Shown: one piece after another, positions 1 to 11,816 of the stretch
Numbering within the stretch: the stretch's first letter is position 1
How the letters are laid out: each line of letters opens with the position of its first letter
Assembly (NCBI RefSeq): GCF_963678635.1
Contig: NC_087071.1
Span: forward strand, 47,724,889 to 47,788,888
DNA: 64,000 bases
DNA from: Symsagittifera roscoffensis
Taxonomy: Eukaryota > Xenacoelomorpha > Acoela > Convolutidae
Reading direction: 5' to 3'
Translations under genes and position numbers: made by a program
Notes under the pieces: generated by a model
The model's input: only the letters and a program-made list of their open reading frames with translations
What the model was told of the DNA's origin: nothing
Database searches by the model: none

Positions 1-2
1 AC

Positions 3-113
3 GGTTTTCCAGCTAAAAAGTTGTCTAAGTGGTTTAATAACCAGATTGATGCTGTCAGTGGAGTTTCATCTCCAATAAAACAATATCTTTTGAAATGGAT
101 GCAAAAAACTTAA
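3..113 (+). CDS. 3' end of an unidentified coding region (partial)
   Basis: One frame is open from the first bases of the window to a TAA at 111-113 and gives about 36 residues, rich in Lys, Trp and Ser, with an amphipathic look near the end. The bases ttttccag at 5-12 look like a 3' splice site, so a last exon could begin at 13 instead. I recognise no family. The piece is short and could be chance, but its codon use looks more protein-like than the AT-rich DNA that follows. The rest of the gene, if it exists, lies left of the window. Confidence 0.3.
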   Translation, partial: GFPAKKLSKWFNNQIDAVSGVSSPIKQYLLKWMQKT

Positions 114-2170
114 TAGACACTTAAACCTCAGGAGAAAATAGTTTTGTCGCTTCAATTCTATGCAAATGGTTTTTCTAATTTTTTAAAACATGCATAAAGC
201 GAAAAAAAAACTAATGTATTGAACATATATTCAAATTCAAATATGTTTCAGATTTTTGAGGTTCAGAAGTGAATCGTTCATGTTTTCACAAGCATTAATT
301 TAATTACACACATAAAAGCACACTTAATTTCATTCGTGAAATCTGTTAAACGTGTGGTACCTAAATTGTATCTGTAGTAAAAACGTTTGATATGGAGTTA
401 GATAAAATCTATTTAACTAACAATTTTAATTCTCAAATTGATAAAGTTACACAAAAACAAACAGACCAAGATGAATACATATGAACAAAAGAATACGAAA
501 AATTAGCATACAAATAAATATACACTACTAAATACGCAAACAAAGCCTCAGAGAGGCAAAATTTGAACTCTATTATCTACTGCATGGAAGTCTATGTAAA
601 GTTTCTTGAGCAAAACTTTGGAATTTTTCAACCAAATAGATAAACAGTTAGTTGAAGTTTGGGCTACACTTTTACTTCTAGCTATAGATGAGCGTCTCAA
701 AATGCCTTCGTTTAGCACGTAAAACGTTTACATTTTTCTATCAAAAGTGCATGAGATGAAGCTTACATTAAAAAAAGCATACACACAAAAAAACGTCGGG
801 ATACTTAAGATCATATACGTGAAAAAATGCACACTTACACATTGCCTATCTGTTATGTGATACGCAATAAAAGCTTCTAGTGAGTAAACTGGATTCTTCC
901 TGAAAAAGTTAGACTGTTTTGAATAAATAGTCATACCTGTTGAATTTAAACGTATTAAACGTTATTGATAAGAAATGACAAAAACATCTATAAACAAATT
1001 TCTAAACAAACATAAGTAAATAACTACTGTAGGACATACGTATACATGACCATACATACCTTGTTCAACCATTTATAATTGTCTGGTACTTTTATGTACT
1101 TATACTTTATCTAGAATAATAACGTTGCATCTTCCAGACAATTCAGAAAATTAGTTAAAAATGTGTCTCATTTTGGCTCATCGGACACAAAATTGAGTAG
1201 CTTATTGAACAATCTACCATAAAAACATTAAATACCTACAGTTTTGGTGAGCACATGCAGCATCCATTCATCCATATGTACGTACAATTTTTCGATAAGT
1301 CCCTTATACATACACTGAGGCATCATTTAGACATGAACAACAAATCAACATACATCACATAGGAACGCTCACACAGAAACATTTATAGAACATCTGTAGT
1401 ATCTAGCGAAGTATTTTTTAAAATTTTTCTAGCAAAATAACTTTCGTTTTTAGCTTACGATTTAATTCCAGTTGTAGTTACACATCGTAATATGCTTCGA
1501 AAAAATATACCCTTGGTTATATATGGATACGTACCGCATAAATACAGTTATTCGTCTACACAATTTAAATAAATCATACAGTTACTAATGCATAAATCAA
1601 ACATACATACAGGCATGCCGACAAACGTACATCATACATGTAGGATCCTTGAAGATTCAAACAGACAAACGTTTATCAATTAGATACATTTTAAGCTTTT
1701 TTACATGCATAATACATACAAACATCCAATCAAAATATATACATGCAAACAAATGGACATACATGAAAAATAACACACATTCAAGCACATTACATCAATT
1801 AGGATACTTAAAAAGACTCATACTCTTAACATTTCTTTATCTATTTACCGGGTAAAATACAACAGAGATATGCAATCAAATTGATAAGTTAGTTGGGTAA
1901 TTGAAATCTATCCGATTTGATTTTAGTGATCTTCCAATAGCAGAAACCAAATAAAAACATTTAATATACAGGACTCAAAGCATCATAATCGTCAATAAAA
2001 AGCAAATTTATCATGAATATAGTCAATTTTATTGAGACATGGTGACATCTGTTTTTTTTTGTTTTTCGAATCAAGTCATACTACTTTTCTACGTGCGATC
2101 GTTTTTTGTTTCCCACAATTTTTTAATCAATCATTGTAGCGTAAAGCATTGCTGAGATAGTAAAAAAAGA
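114..2170. other. AT-rich DNA without supported genes
   Basis: All frames are short and low in complexity. I see no splice-framed exon, RNA gene or clear repeat array here, only scattered poly-A/T runs. Confidence 0.6.
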
Positions 2171-2177
2171 TTTTTTG

Positions 2178-2460
2178 TCATGAAACATGGAGTGATTAGA
2201 TTTCGCATCGGAAATTTTAGGCATATTTTTTTTATAATACTTGATGGGCAAAAAAATATATACAAAGGAAAAAGTAAAGTTCACCTAAAAGATTTTTCGT
2301 GTTTTATCCATATAACATTAGGTGTCGTAATAAAATTTAAATACATGTTTTTAATTATAAGAACAGTGATCAAATACTATCAGTTATATAACAAAACTAA
2401 ATCGGAAAACGTCAGTTTTGAGTCTGTGAAATACAAATTTCAACATGCAACATGAAGTAA
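2178..2460 (+). repeat. Interspersed direct repeat A, first copy
   Basis: Starts with gtcatgaaacatggagtgat and recurs at about 5,937, 6,925 and 7,616. All copies share the stretch around atttcgcatcgg, a run on ggcaaaaaaatatac, and a later block with ggtgtcgtaataaaatt and gtctgtgaa. This copy lacks part of the middle seen in the others. No protein is evident. It may be a decayed transposon fragment or local satellite. Confidence 0.65.
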
Positions 2461-3509
2461 CTATTTGGCGTATCAGACAATTTGAGGTTATCTAATAATA
2501 TATTTTCACTGAAAAACGGTTAGTTTTTTGTCAGTGATGAAATTATTTGTTTTAGTTTTTGGCTATCAATTGAACCAAACTCAAAGAAAAAATAGCTGAC
2601 CTCCTCTAAGCCAAACGTCCATTTGAGTGAAATTATCAGTAATTCAATTGAAACCTCGACAACAAAAATTCTTTTTTGATCAGTGCCAAGAGTGACGAAC
2701 ATCCCTGTACCTTTACGCCATGTTCTATGGGCGTAAGAAAGGTTATGATTAGTTTAAAAAAAAGTAAAGTAGAAAGGGCGCAAGGGGATAGTCAGGGTCT
2801 TTTGCTTTTTGTACCTAATCTATACCTCCATCTAGCAAATATATGATGTCAAACTCTTCTAATAAATTCGCACATGGATTAGAACCTTGGCGTACTGCTC
2901 TCACAATCAATCGTTAGCAACTGTGCCAATCATATTACTATTTACAAAAGCAAAAATTTAAGCATAGCCAATCGAAGATTGGAAAAAAGTAATGAACGCA
3001 AGTATACATAAAAAAAAACACTTGGTGAAAGGTGTCGTAATAAAATTGGTATTTAATTTTAAATACAAGTTTTCAATTATAAGAACAGTGATCAAATACT
3101 ATCAGTAATATAACAAAACAAAATCGGAAAACATCAGTTTCGAGTCTGTGAATTACAAATTTCAACATACAACATAAAGTAACTATTTGGTGTCAGACAG
3201 ATTACGGTTATCTTATTAAAATAGTAATGGTCTTTAAAAAATATAAACCTAGGAAAAAGAAAGTTTCACTGTAAAACTGTTTTTGGTTTTTTCCATGATG
3301 AAATTAGTTGTATTAGTTTTTGTATATCAATGACAGTTTATAGTTTTTACGTGTTACAACAGTGAGTAAATACTTCCAATCAACTGATAAAAATGGAAAT
3401 ATCAGATCAAAATAATGAAAGAATAATTGCATGTTTATTTTAAAACATTGAAAAACTTCCAGCTGGATATTTAGAAAAATCAATATACTCTTTTAGACAA
3501 AAAAATACT
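2461..3509. other. AT-rich spacer with partial repeat-A sequence
   Basis: Bases 3,031-3,330 repeat the distal half of repeat A (the ggtgtcgtaataaaatt and gtctgtgaa blocks). Around 2,700-3,000 I see nothing identifiable. Confidence 0.5.
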
Positions 3510-4372
3510 TTTTCCTTTTCTGTCATGTATCTACTTTAATGTCTTGACACCAAATGATTTCCTCTTGCTTTAAAAAAACTTTGATTCATAATAACTTTCT
3601 TTGCGAATTGGAACCAATCCTGCGCTTTAACACGCTCGCCCGCTTACCGGAATTAGTTCATATGCTTTGAAGTATCCTCACACAGAATATTCTGCTGCTA
3701 TTTGAGAGCAATCAGAGTGCAAGTAGGAAAAACCTCGAGTTTGACTTTTGAACGGATATGGATAAAGGCTGCACACGATTAAATTGCCTCATACAATCTG
3801 TGGTGGCGTTCCATATGCTTGGCATTTGTAACTTTATACAGAAATCTTCGTCTTTTTAAACCAAGCAATGCTAAAAAGGTATGAGTTGAACACTTTCCGC
3901 AATATATTTCCTATAAAAGACATAAATAACCACAAGTCATATTTAAGAATTCCTGCACAGGACCGAGTAGTAATTAACACAAACTGAAAGCATTCTACTT
4001 TTCTTTTTTGCTTTCTCAGCTCCCACAGTTTCCAATTGGGTTTGAATTCTACGCTGCAAAACCCTTTTTTCAGAATTTGATGGAAATCTTGGAATGTTAA
4101 AGACAAAAACCAACCGTAGATACGAAATGGATATAATTCCACTAGAGCAAAATTGGTCTAGAATTTGATCTTTGTTATGCAGATTCAAGCTCTAAAAAAA
4201 AAAACGATAACACGAAAAAAATGTTCCGTCTTTCAGGCACCATTTTTACCCCTGAGTGTAATTTTTACGACTGTTTCTAAAGTTTGAGTTCAAATGCGTC
4301 GATCCGCAAATAGAGATTGTTCAAACAAATATGTAAGAAATTGTAAATTTCTATTTACTTCCAGTATTTTCT

Positions 4373-4735
4373 GCTACTAAGACTAATGCTAGCAATAGTG
4401 CCGGTCCTCCAACTGAACAACTACAGTCAATATAAAAAGCAGCTCAGACCACCTTCATTGAAAAATCGAAAAATTATTGAACCTAATTTTGATGAAGATG
4501 AGTTGGACTTCTGGGATTTTTTGATGCAAAAAAGCAAAGGACGATCGACTTTTTGCTCGACAACTGTCAACAGTGATCAACCAATGTGTAAAATATGAGC
4601 AGGATGAAAAAGTCTTTGCTAATCATGTTGTGCCGAATTTCGAGAAAACCCTGTTCTACTTGAACACTGAGATGATTCGTGTCGATTACCACCCATCCAC
4701 CTTGCCATCTAATCATCAGACGATTTATCAATCAA
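4373..4735 (+). pseudogene. Exon relic with acidic-aromatic BESS-like stretch, copy A
   Basis: After a splice-acceptor-like tttacttccag, protein-like sequence appears but switches frame. A short Ser/Thr/Asn/Pro stretch runs into a stop near 4,430. Another frame then gives an acidic-aromatic block containing NFDEDELDFWDFL, and a shifted frame continues with RLFARQLSTVINQCVKY and ends near MIRVDYH before the TCCA repeats. The block followed by a helix faintly resembles the BESS motif of animal MADF/BESS proteins; that is a guess from pattern only. The second copy at 9.43 kb keeps the same residues with different frame breaks, which argues that this was once a real exon. Paired with the exon relic at 5,832 it would form a two-exon gene. 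Confidence 0.4.
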
Positions 4736-5160
4736 AGTATTCATCCATACAGTCATCTAAGCAAACATCCATCCTGTTTTTCAAACATTCGTCCGTATAG
4801 TCAGCCATCTGCCCAGCCATGCATCCATCCATCAAGCCAGCCAGCAATCAATCAAACCAAAATTTTATCTAGACATTCATCGTACAATTCATCAATCAGC
4901 TATCTATCCAGCTATCCGTCCTTCGATCAATTCATCACCCAGCCATTTATTTGTCCAGCGAGTAATCCATATTTCTTTCCAACCCTCTACCCAATCGGAC
5001 ATCAAGCCATCCAACCAGTAATCCAGTTAGCCATCTATCGTCCATCTGTCTATCCAGCGTTCCATCGATTAAACTAATCATTAAGCCTACTATCCATCAA
5101 TCCATCGATGCCCACGTACGTTCATCGCTCTCTTCAGCCTTTCATCCAGTGCGTTCGATC
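4684..5160 (+). repeat. TCCA/CATC-rich simple repeat tract, copy A
   Basis: A degenerate tetranucleotide tract built on tccatccatc, with ccagccatc variants, about 470 bp long. It opens frames on the plus strand rich in His, Pro, Ser and Gln, which I treat as repeat artefact and not as protein. Confidence 0.8.
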
Positions 5161-5204
5161 GAACTTGATTTTAGCTCAAGCAGTTTTCACGTTTTGTAGA
5201 CTTG

Positions 5205-5815
5205 GGGTCATATGGTATAATTAGATATCATTGGTTAAGAGGGATCATTAGTTATACAAAATATTCATCAAAAATTGACATGGTTTATTAGTCATACATG
5301 GTGATTATAAGTTATCTCCAGGAATCATTATTGATACACATGAATCATTAGTGTTACATAGCGAGAATAAGTTATTTTTAGGGGTAATTAGGTAGGCATT
5401 GGGAATATTATTTATACATAGGGATCATTAATTATACATAGGGACCATAAGTTATATTTAGAGATCATTGACTACCATAGAGATCATTAGTTACGTAAAA
5501 GAGTCATTAGTTATGTATCGAAGTCATCAGTTATACATAGGTATTATTTTTTATACAGGGATTATTTGGAACACATAAAGATTATTAGTTATATAAAAGA
5601 ATCATTTTGATACAGATGGATCATTAGTGTTACATAGGGCGAATTAGTTATTTATAGAGTAATTAGCTAAGCATAGGGTTCGTAACTGTTACATAGGGAG
5701 AATTAGTTAAACATAGAGTTAATTAGTCATGCATGGTGATTATTAGTTATACATATAAAGATCATCAGTCATGCAGAGATCAAAAGTGATAAAACATAGG
5801 GACCAAAATTTAAAT
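5205..5815 (+). repeat. Minisatellite of about 20-bp units, copy A
   Basis: Degenerate units around gatcattagttatacatagg repeat for about 600 bp, with variants such as gtcatcagttatacatagg. It lies between the two exon relics of copy A, in what would be the intron. Confidence 0.8.
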
Positions 5816-5831
5816 GATCCCTCAGAATTTA

Positions 5832-5940
5832 AGATTCGGAAATCTTGAAGTTGATGTCGAACAATCTGAGATTTGGCGCATTCGAACTTACTCGGATGGG
5901 GTTGCCGCAAATAATCTACCTGGTTTGTAGGAATCGTCAT
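5832..5940 (+). pseudogene. Truncated relic of the 11.8-kb exon
   Basis: Matches the start of the exon at 11,817 base for base over most of its length, including gttgatgtcgaaca and acttactcggatggggttgc. It has nine extra bases (three codons) after gagatt, and a CAG-to-TAG change that stops the frame near the end. Homology ends abruptly at ggaatcg, exactly where repeat A begins. It therefore looks like the second exon of a duplicated gene copy cut off by the repeat array. Confidence 0.75.
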
Positions 5941-8560
5941 GAAACATGGAGAGATTAGATTTCGCATCGGACAGTTTAGGAAAATTTTTTATAATACTTG
6001 GCGGGCAAAAAAATATACAAAGGAAAAAGTAAATTTCACCTAAAAGCTTTTTTATGTTTTATAATCCATTTAACATTAGGTGTCGTAATAAAATTGGTAT
6101 TTAATTTTAAATACATGTTTTCAATTATAAGAACAGTGATCAAATACTATCAGTAATATAACAAAACAAAATCGGAAAACATCAGTTTCGAGTCTGTGAA
6201 TTACAAATTTCAACATACAACATAAAGTAATTATTTGGCCTGTCAGACAGATTGAGATTATCTTATAAAAATAGTAAAGGTCTTCAAAAAATATAAACCT
6301 AGGAAAAAGAAAGTTTCACTGTAAAATTTTTTTGGTTTTTTTCCATGATGAAATTAGTTGTTTCAGTTTTTTTATATCAATGACAGTATATAGTTTTTAC
6401 GTATAACAACAGTGAGTAAATACTTCCAATCAACTGATAAAAATGGAAACATCAGATCAAAATAATGAAAGAATAATTGCATGTTTTTTTTAAAACATTG
6501 AAAAACTTCCAGCTGGATTTTTAAAAAAATCAATATACTCTTTTAGACAGAAAAATACTTTTTCCTTTTCTCTCATGTATCTCCTTTAATGTCTTGACAC
6601 CAAAGGTTTTCCTCTTGCTTAAAAAAAAACTTTGATTCATTTTAAATTTCTTTGCAAATTGGAGCCAATCCTGCGCTTTTTTTACCACCCTCGCCGGCTA
6701 ACCGGAAGTAGTTCATTTGCTTTGAAGTTTTATCACACTAGATTTTTCTGCTGATATTTGATAGCAATCAGAGTGCAAGTAGGAAACATCAGATCAAAAT
6801 AATGAAAAATAATTGCATGTTTATTTTAAAACTTACAAAACATTGAAAAAATTCTAGCTGGATATTTAGAAAAACCAATATACTCTTTCATACAAAAAAA
6901 TACTTTTTCCTTTTCTGTCATGTATATACATGGAGTGATTAGACTTCGCATCGGACAGTTTAGGCATATTTTTTTTTATAATTTTTGGCGGGCAAAAAAT
7001 TATACAAAGGAAAAAGTAAATTTCACCTAAAAGATTTTTTATGTTTTTTAATCCATTTAACATTAGGTGTCGTAATAAAATTGGTATTTAATTTTAAATA
7101 CATGTTTTTAATTATAAGAACAGTGATCAAATACTATCAGTAATATAACAAACCAAAATCGGAAAACGTCAGTTTCGAGTCTGTGAAATACAAATTTCAA
7201 CCTGCAACATAAAGTAATTATTTGGCGTGTCAGACAGATTGAGATTTGGCGTGTCAGACTCTCAAGTATCTACTTTATTGTCTTGACACCAAATGGTTTC
7301 CTCTTGCTTTAAAAAAAACTTGGATTCATTTTAAATTTCTTTGCAAATTGGATCCAATCCTGCGCTTTTTTACCACCCTTGCCGGCTAACCGGAATTAGT
7401 TGATTTGCTTTGAAGTTTTATCACACTAGAATTTTCTGCTGATATTTGATAGCAATCAGAGTGCAAGTAGGAAACATCAGATCAAAATAATGAAAAATAA
7501 TTGCATGTTTATTTTAAAACTTAGAAAACCTTGGAAAAATTTTAGCTGGATATTTAGAAAAACCAATATACTCTTTCATACAAAAAAAAATACTCTTTCC
7601 TTTTCTGTCATGTATATACATGGAGTGATTAGATTTCGCATCGGACAGTTTAGGAAAATTTTTTATAATACTTGGCTGGCAAAAAAATATACAAAGGAAA
7701 AAGTAAATTTCACCTAAAAGATTTTTTATGTTTTATAATCCATTTAACATTAGGTGTCGTAATAAAATTGGTATTTAATTTTAAATACATGTTTTTAATT
7801 ATAAGAACAGTGATCAAATACTATCAGTAATGTAACAAAACAAAATCGGAAAACGTCAGTTTCGAGTCTGTGAATTACAAATTTCAACATGCAACATAAA
7901 GTAATTATTTGGCATGTCAGACAGATTGAGATTATCTTATAAAAATAGTAAAGGTCTTCAAAAAATATAAACCTAGGAAAAAGAAAGTTTCACTGTAAAA
8001 TTGTTTTTGGTTTTTTTTCCATGATGAAATTAGGTGTTTTAGTTTTTGTATATCAATGACAGTATATAGTTTTTATGTTTAACAACAGTGAGTAAATACT
8101 TCCAATCAACTGATAAAAATGGAAACATCAGATCAAAATAATGAAAGAATAATTGCATGTTTATTTTAAAACACTGAAAAACTTCCAGCTGGTTATTTAG
8201 AAAAACCAATATATTCTTTTAGACAGAAAAATACTTTTTCCTTTTCTCTCATGTATCTACTTGAATGTCTTGACACCAAATGGTTTCCTCTTGCTTTAAA
8301 AAAAACTTTGATTCATTTTAAATTTCTTTGCAAATTGGAGCCAATCCTGCGCTTTTTACCACCCTCGCCGGCTAACAGGAATTAGTTCATTTGCTTTGAA
8401 GTTTTATCAAACTAGAATTTTCTGCTGATATTTGATAACAATCAGAGCGCAAGTAGGAAACATCAGATCAAAATAATGAAAAATAATTGCATGTTTATTT
8501 TAAAACTTAGAAAACATTGAAAAAATTCTAGCTGGATATTTAGAAAAACCAATATACTCT
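5937..8560 (+). repeat. Tandem array of three repeat-A units
   Basis: Three direct units begin at about 5,937, 6,925 and 7,616. The first and third are close to 1 kb. The middle one is about 690 bp because an internal stretch is missing near 7,250. Each unit runs from the catggag(t/a)gattagattt start through the ggtgtcgtaataaaatt block and gtcttgacaccaaatggttt to the aaacatcagatcaaaataat block. The array sits exactly between the two 2.3-kb duplication copies. No coding potential is visible. Confidence 0.75.
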
Positions 8561-9429
8561 TTCATACAAAAAAATACTTTTTCCTTTTCTGTCATGTATA
8601 TACTTTAATGTCTTGGCACCAGATGGTTTCCTCTTGCTTTGAAAAAACTTTGATTCATAATAACTTTCTTTGCGAATTGGAACCAATCCTGCGCTTTTAC
8701 CACGATCGCCCGCTTACCGGAATTATTTCATACGATTTGAAGTTTTATCGCTCAGAATATCCTGCTGCTATTCGATAGCAATCAGATTGCAAGTAGGAAA
8801 AATCTCGAGTTTGACCTTTGAACGGAATGGATGAAGACTGCACACGATTAAATTGCCTCATACAATCTGCGGTGGCTTTCCATATGCTTTGCATTTGTCA
8901 CTTTATGCAGAAATCTTCGTTTTTTAAACTAAGCAATACTAACAAGGTAGGAGTTGAACTTTTTGCGAAATATTTTTCCTATAAAAGACATAAATAACCA
9001 CAAGTTATAGTCAAGAATTCCTGAACAGGACCGAGTAGTAATTAACACAAACTGAAAGCATTCTACTTTTCTTTTTTGCTTTCTCAACTCCCATAGTTTC
9101 CAAGTGGGTTTTTATTCTACACTGGAAACCCTTTTTTCAGAAATTTATAGAAACCTTGGAATGTTAAAGACAAAAACCAACCGTAGATATGAAATGGATA
9201 ATTCCACTACAGCTAAATTTATGTAGAATTTGATATTTGTTATGCAGATCCAAGCTCTAAAAAAGAAAAAATGAAAACACGAAAGAAATGTTCCGTCTTT
9301 CAGGCATCTTTTCTACCCCTGAGTGTAATTGTTACGACTGTTTCTAAAGTTTGAGTTCAAATGCGTCGATCCGCAAATAGAGATTGTTCAAACAAAAATG
9401 TAAGAAATTGTAAATTTCTATTTACTTCC

Positions 9430-9790
9430 AGTATTTTCTGCTACTAAGACTAATGCTAGCATTAGTGCCGGTCCTCCAACTGAACAACTACAGTCAATAT
9501 AAAACGCAGCTCAGACCACCTTCATTCAAAACTCGAAAAATTATTGAACCTAATTTTGATGAAGATGAGTTCGACTTCTGGGACTTTTGATGCAAAAAAG
9601 CAAAGGACGATCGACTTTTTGCTCGACAACTGTCAGCGGTGATCAACCAATGTGTAAAATTTCAAATATGAGCAGGATGAAAAAGTCTTTGCTAATCATG
9701 TTGTGCCGAATTTCGAGAAAACCATGTTGTACTTGAACACTGAGATGATTCGTGTCGATTACCACACATCCACCTTGCCATCTAATCATC
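9430..9790 (+). pseudogene. Exon or exon relic with BESS-like stretch, copy B
   Basis: Counterpart of the relic at 4,373. It has the same acceptor-like tttacttccag, the same Ser/Thr/Asn/Pro lead and the acidic-aromatic block (here NFDEDEFDFWDF followed by TGA). The KDDRLFARQLSAVINQCVKF stretch follows in another frame, and a 5-base insertion (ttcaa) after the Val-Lys codons is unique to this copy. With the open exon at 11,817 downstream it could be the first part of a two-exon gene, but the frame breaks make a working version doubtful unless they are sequence errors. Confidence 0.4.
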
Positions 9791-10240
9791 AGACGATTTA
9801 TCAATCAAAGTATTCATCCATACAATCATCTAAGCAAACATCCATCCTGTTTTTCAAACATCCATCCGTATAGTCAGCCATCTGTCTAGCCATCCATTCA
9901 TTCATCAAGCCATGCATGATCCGTTCATCCAGCCAGCAATCAATCAAACCAAAATTTTATCTAGACATTCATCGTACAATTCATCAATCAGATCTCTATC
10001 CAAATATCCGTCCTTCCATCAATTCATCACCCAGCCATCTAGTTTTCCAGTGAGTCATCCATATTTCTATCCAACCCTCTACCCATTCGGACATCAAGCC
10101 ATCTAACCAGTAATCCAGCTAGCCATCTATCGTCCATGTGTCTATCCAGCGTTTCATCGGTTAAACTAATCATTAGGCCTACTTTCCATCAATTCATCCA
10201 TGCCCACGTTCGTTCATCGCTCTCTTCAGCCTTTCATCCA
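9770..10240 (+). repeat. TCCA/CATC-rich simple repeat tract, copy B
   Basis: Same tract as at 4,684-5,160, with independent small changes. Its frames are repeat artefacts. Confidence 0.8.
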
Positions 10241-10294
10241 GTGCGTTCGATCGAACTTGATTTTAGCTAAAGCAGTTTTCACGTTTTGTAGACT

Positions 10295-10935
10295 TGGGGT
10301 CATATGGTATAATTAGATATCATTAGTTATAAGAGGGATCATTAGTTTTACAAAATAATCATTAATTATTTACAGGGGTCATTAGTCATACATAGGGATT
10401 ATAAGTTATTTCTAGGAATCAATTTTGATACATGAATCATAAGTGTTACATAGCGAGGATAAGTTATTTTTAGGGGTAATTAGGTAGGCATAGGGAATAT
10501 TAGTTATACATAGGGATCATTAATTATACAAAGGGACCATAAGTTATATTCAGGGATCATTGGCTACCACAGAGATCATTAGTTACGTAAAGGGATGATT
10601 AGTTATGTATCGAAGTCATCAGTTATACATAGGGATTATTTTTTATACAGGGATTATTAGGAATACATAAGGATTATTAGTTATATAAAAGAATCATTTG
10701 TCAGACACATGGATCATTAGTGTTACATAGGGCGAATTAGTTATTTATAGAGTAATTAGCTAAGCATAGGGCTCATTACTGTTACATAGGGAGAATTAGT
10801 TAAACATAGGGGTAATTATTCATGCATTGTGATTATTAGTTGTACATATAAAGATCATCAGTTATGCAGAGATCAATAGTTTTAATGTATAGGGACCATT
10901 AGTTAGATGTAAAGATAATTAGTTATGCAAATGTA
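10295..10935 (+). repeat. Minisatellite of about 20-bp units, copy B
   Basis: Units like gggatcattagttatacata recur for about 640 bp, matching 5,205-5,815. Weaker relatives of the unit continue toward 11,210. Confidence 0.8.
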
Positions 10936-10939
10936 TAAT

Positions 10940-11816
10940 TGGGTATCATCTATTCATAATTCAGAAGCCTAAAAATGATAAACGAAATTCAATTTTTTTC
11001 AGTGTATGAAAAATTTTGACAGATTTTTTTTTGTGTGAAAAAATTTTTCGGAAAAAATTCTCCTGGGGATCTTTGCAGATCACCATTTAATAGTTAGGGA
11101 CTATTGGTTGTCTTGTAAAACATGAGGAATATTGGTTGCCATTTAATACATGGTGACCATTATGATCTATACCTAATGGTCGTCCATGGATGACAACCAT
11201 CCAGATCCTAGTGTACTAAATGCATACTACTCATGTTCTTTAAACCTCTTAAGCACCGGAGGTGCGTTACACGCTAGCTAAAAAAAAAAAATTGTCGATA
11301 TATATTGTTTGTCCGCTTGTTTTGTCGGCTTAGTTGTCACGTCGCCATTTTTTTCTCCTACTGCAAGCAATTTTATAGTGTTTATAGCAATTGAAATTGA
11401 AATACACTAATTGAAATTGCTTATGACGTTGTGAAATTGCTTATGACCCCACTCTATAGGTCTTAAACTTTTCTTAAAAAAATCAAATAGTTTTGATTTT
11501 TCGGGTTTCTTTTTAAATTTCAAATTCAGTTTATTTCCTTTGTTAAAAGGAAGGCGAACTCGTTTATCGATGCAGGAGTGCAAGACATCTAGTTTCGAAA
11601 GTGGGTTTCATTTTTCAGATTTTCCTGCGGAATACAATTTTTACCTATTAGTCCAGTTTTCTGAAAATGGGTTAATTTTATCAAAAAACGGCCAATGATA
11701 AAGTTTTCTTTAAATTCAAAAAGCTTCATGGGCATTTGTTGAAGTCAGTCTTTTTTCTGTTTTCTTGAGTTCGTTTATTTCAAGCTATGTTTTTTTTGTT
11801 CTAAATTTGAATTTAG
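10940..11816. other. Spacer or intron before the 11.8-kb exon
   Basis: AT-rich and without open frames of note. A stretch at about 11,300-11,350 (ttgtcggcttagttgtcacg) resembles 61,660-61,685, which suggests a shared dispersed repeat. The last bases, tttgaatttag, can serve as a 3' splice site. Confidence 0.45.

Larger units (their letters stand above)
3510..5810 (+). repeat. Segmental duplication, copy A (about 2.3 kb)
   Basis: This block reappears in the same orientation at about 8,560-10,905. The match runs from the tactttttccttttctgtca stretch through the exon relic, the TCCA-rich tract and the GATCATTAGTTATACATA-type minisatellite, with scattered substitutions and small indels. The copies look diverged by several percent, so the duplication is old compared with the 4.35-kb duplication at 51-60 kb. 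Confidence 0.8.
8560..10905 (+). repeat. Segmental duplication, copy B (about 2.3 kb)
   Basis: Second copy of 3,510-5,810. It contains the same order of parts: exon relic, TCCA-rich tract, then minisatellite. Confidence 0.8.

Noticed and set aside
4679-5077. Plus-strand frame of 132 codons, rich in His, Pro, Ser and Gln
   Set aside because: It is the translation of the TCCA/CATC repeat tract. The same pattern appears in the other copy and in other frames.
5205-10935. Regular short repeats as a CRISPR array
   Set aside because: Units are degenerate, contiguous and without unique spacers, and lie in an animal-type genome.
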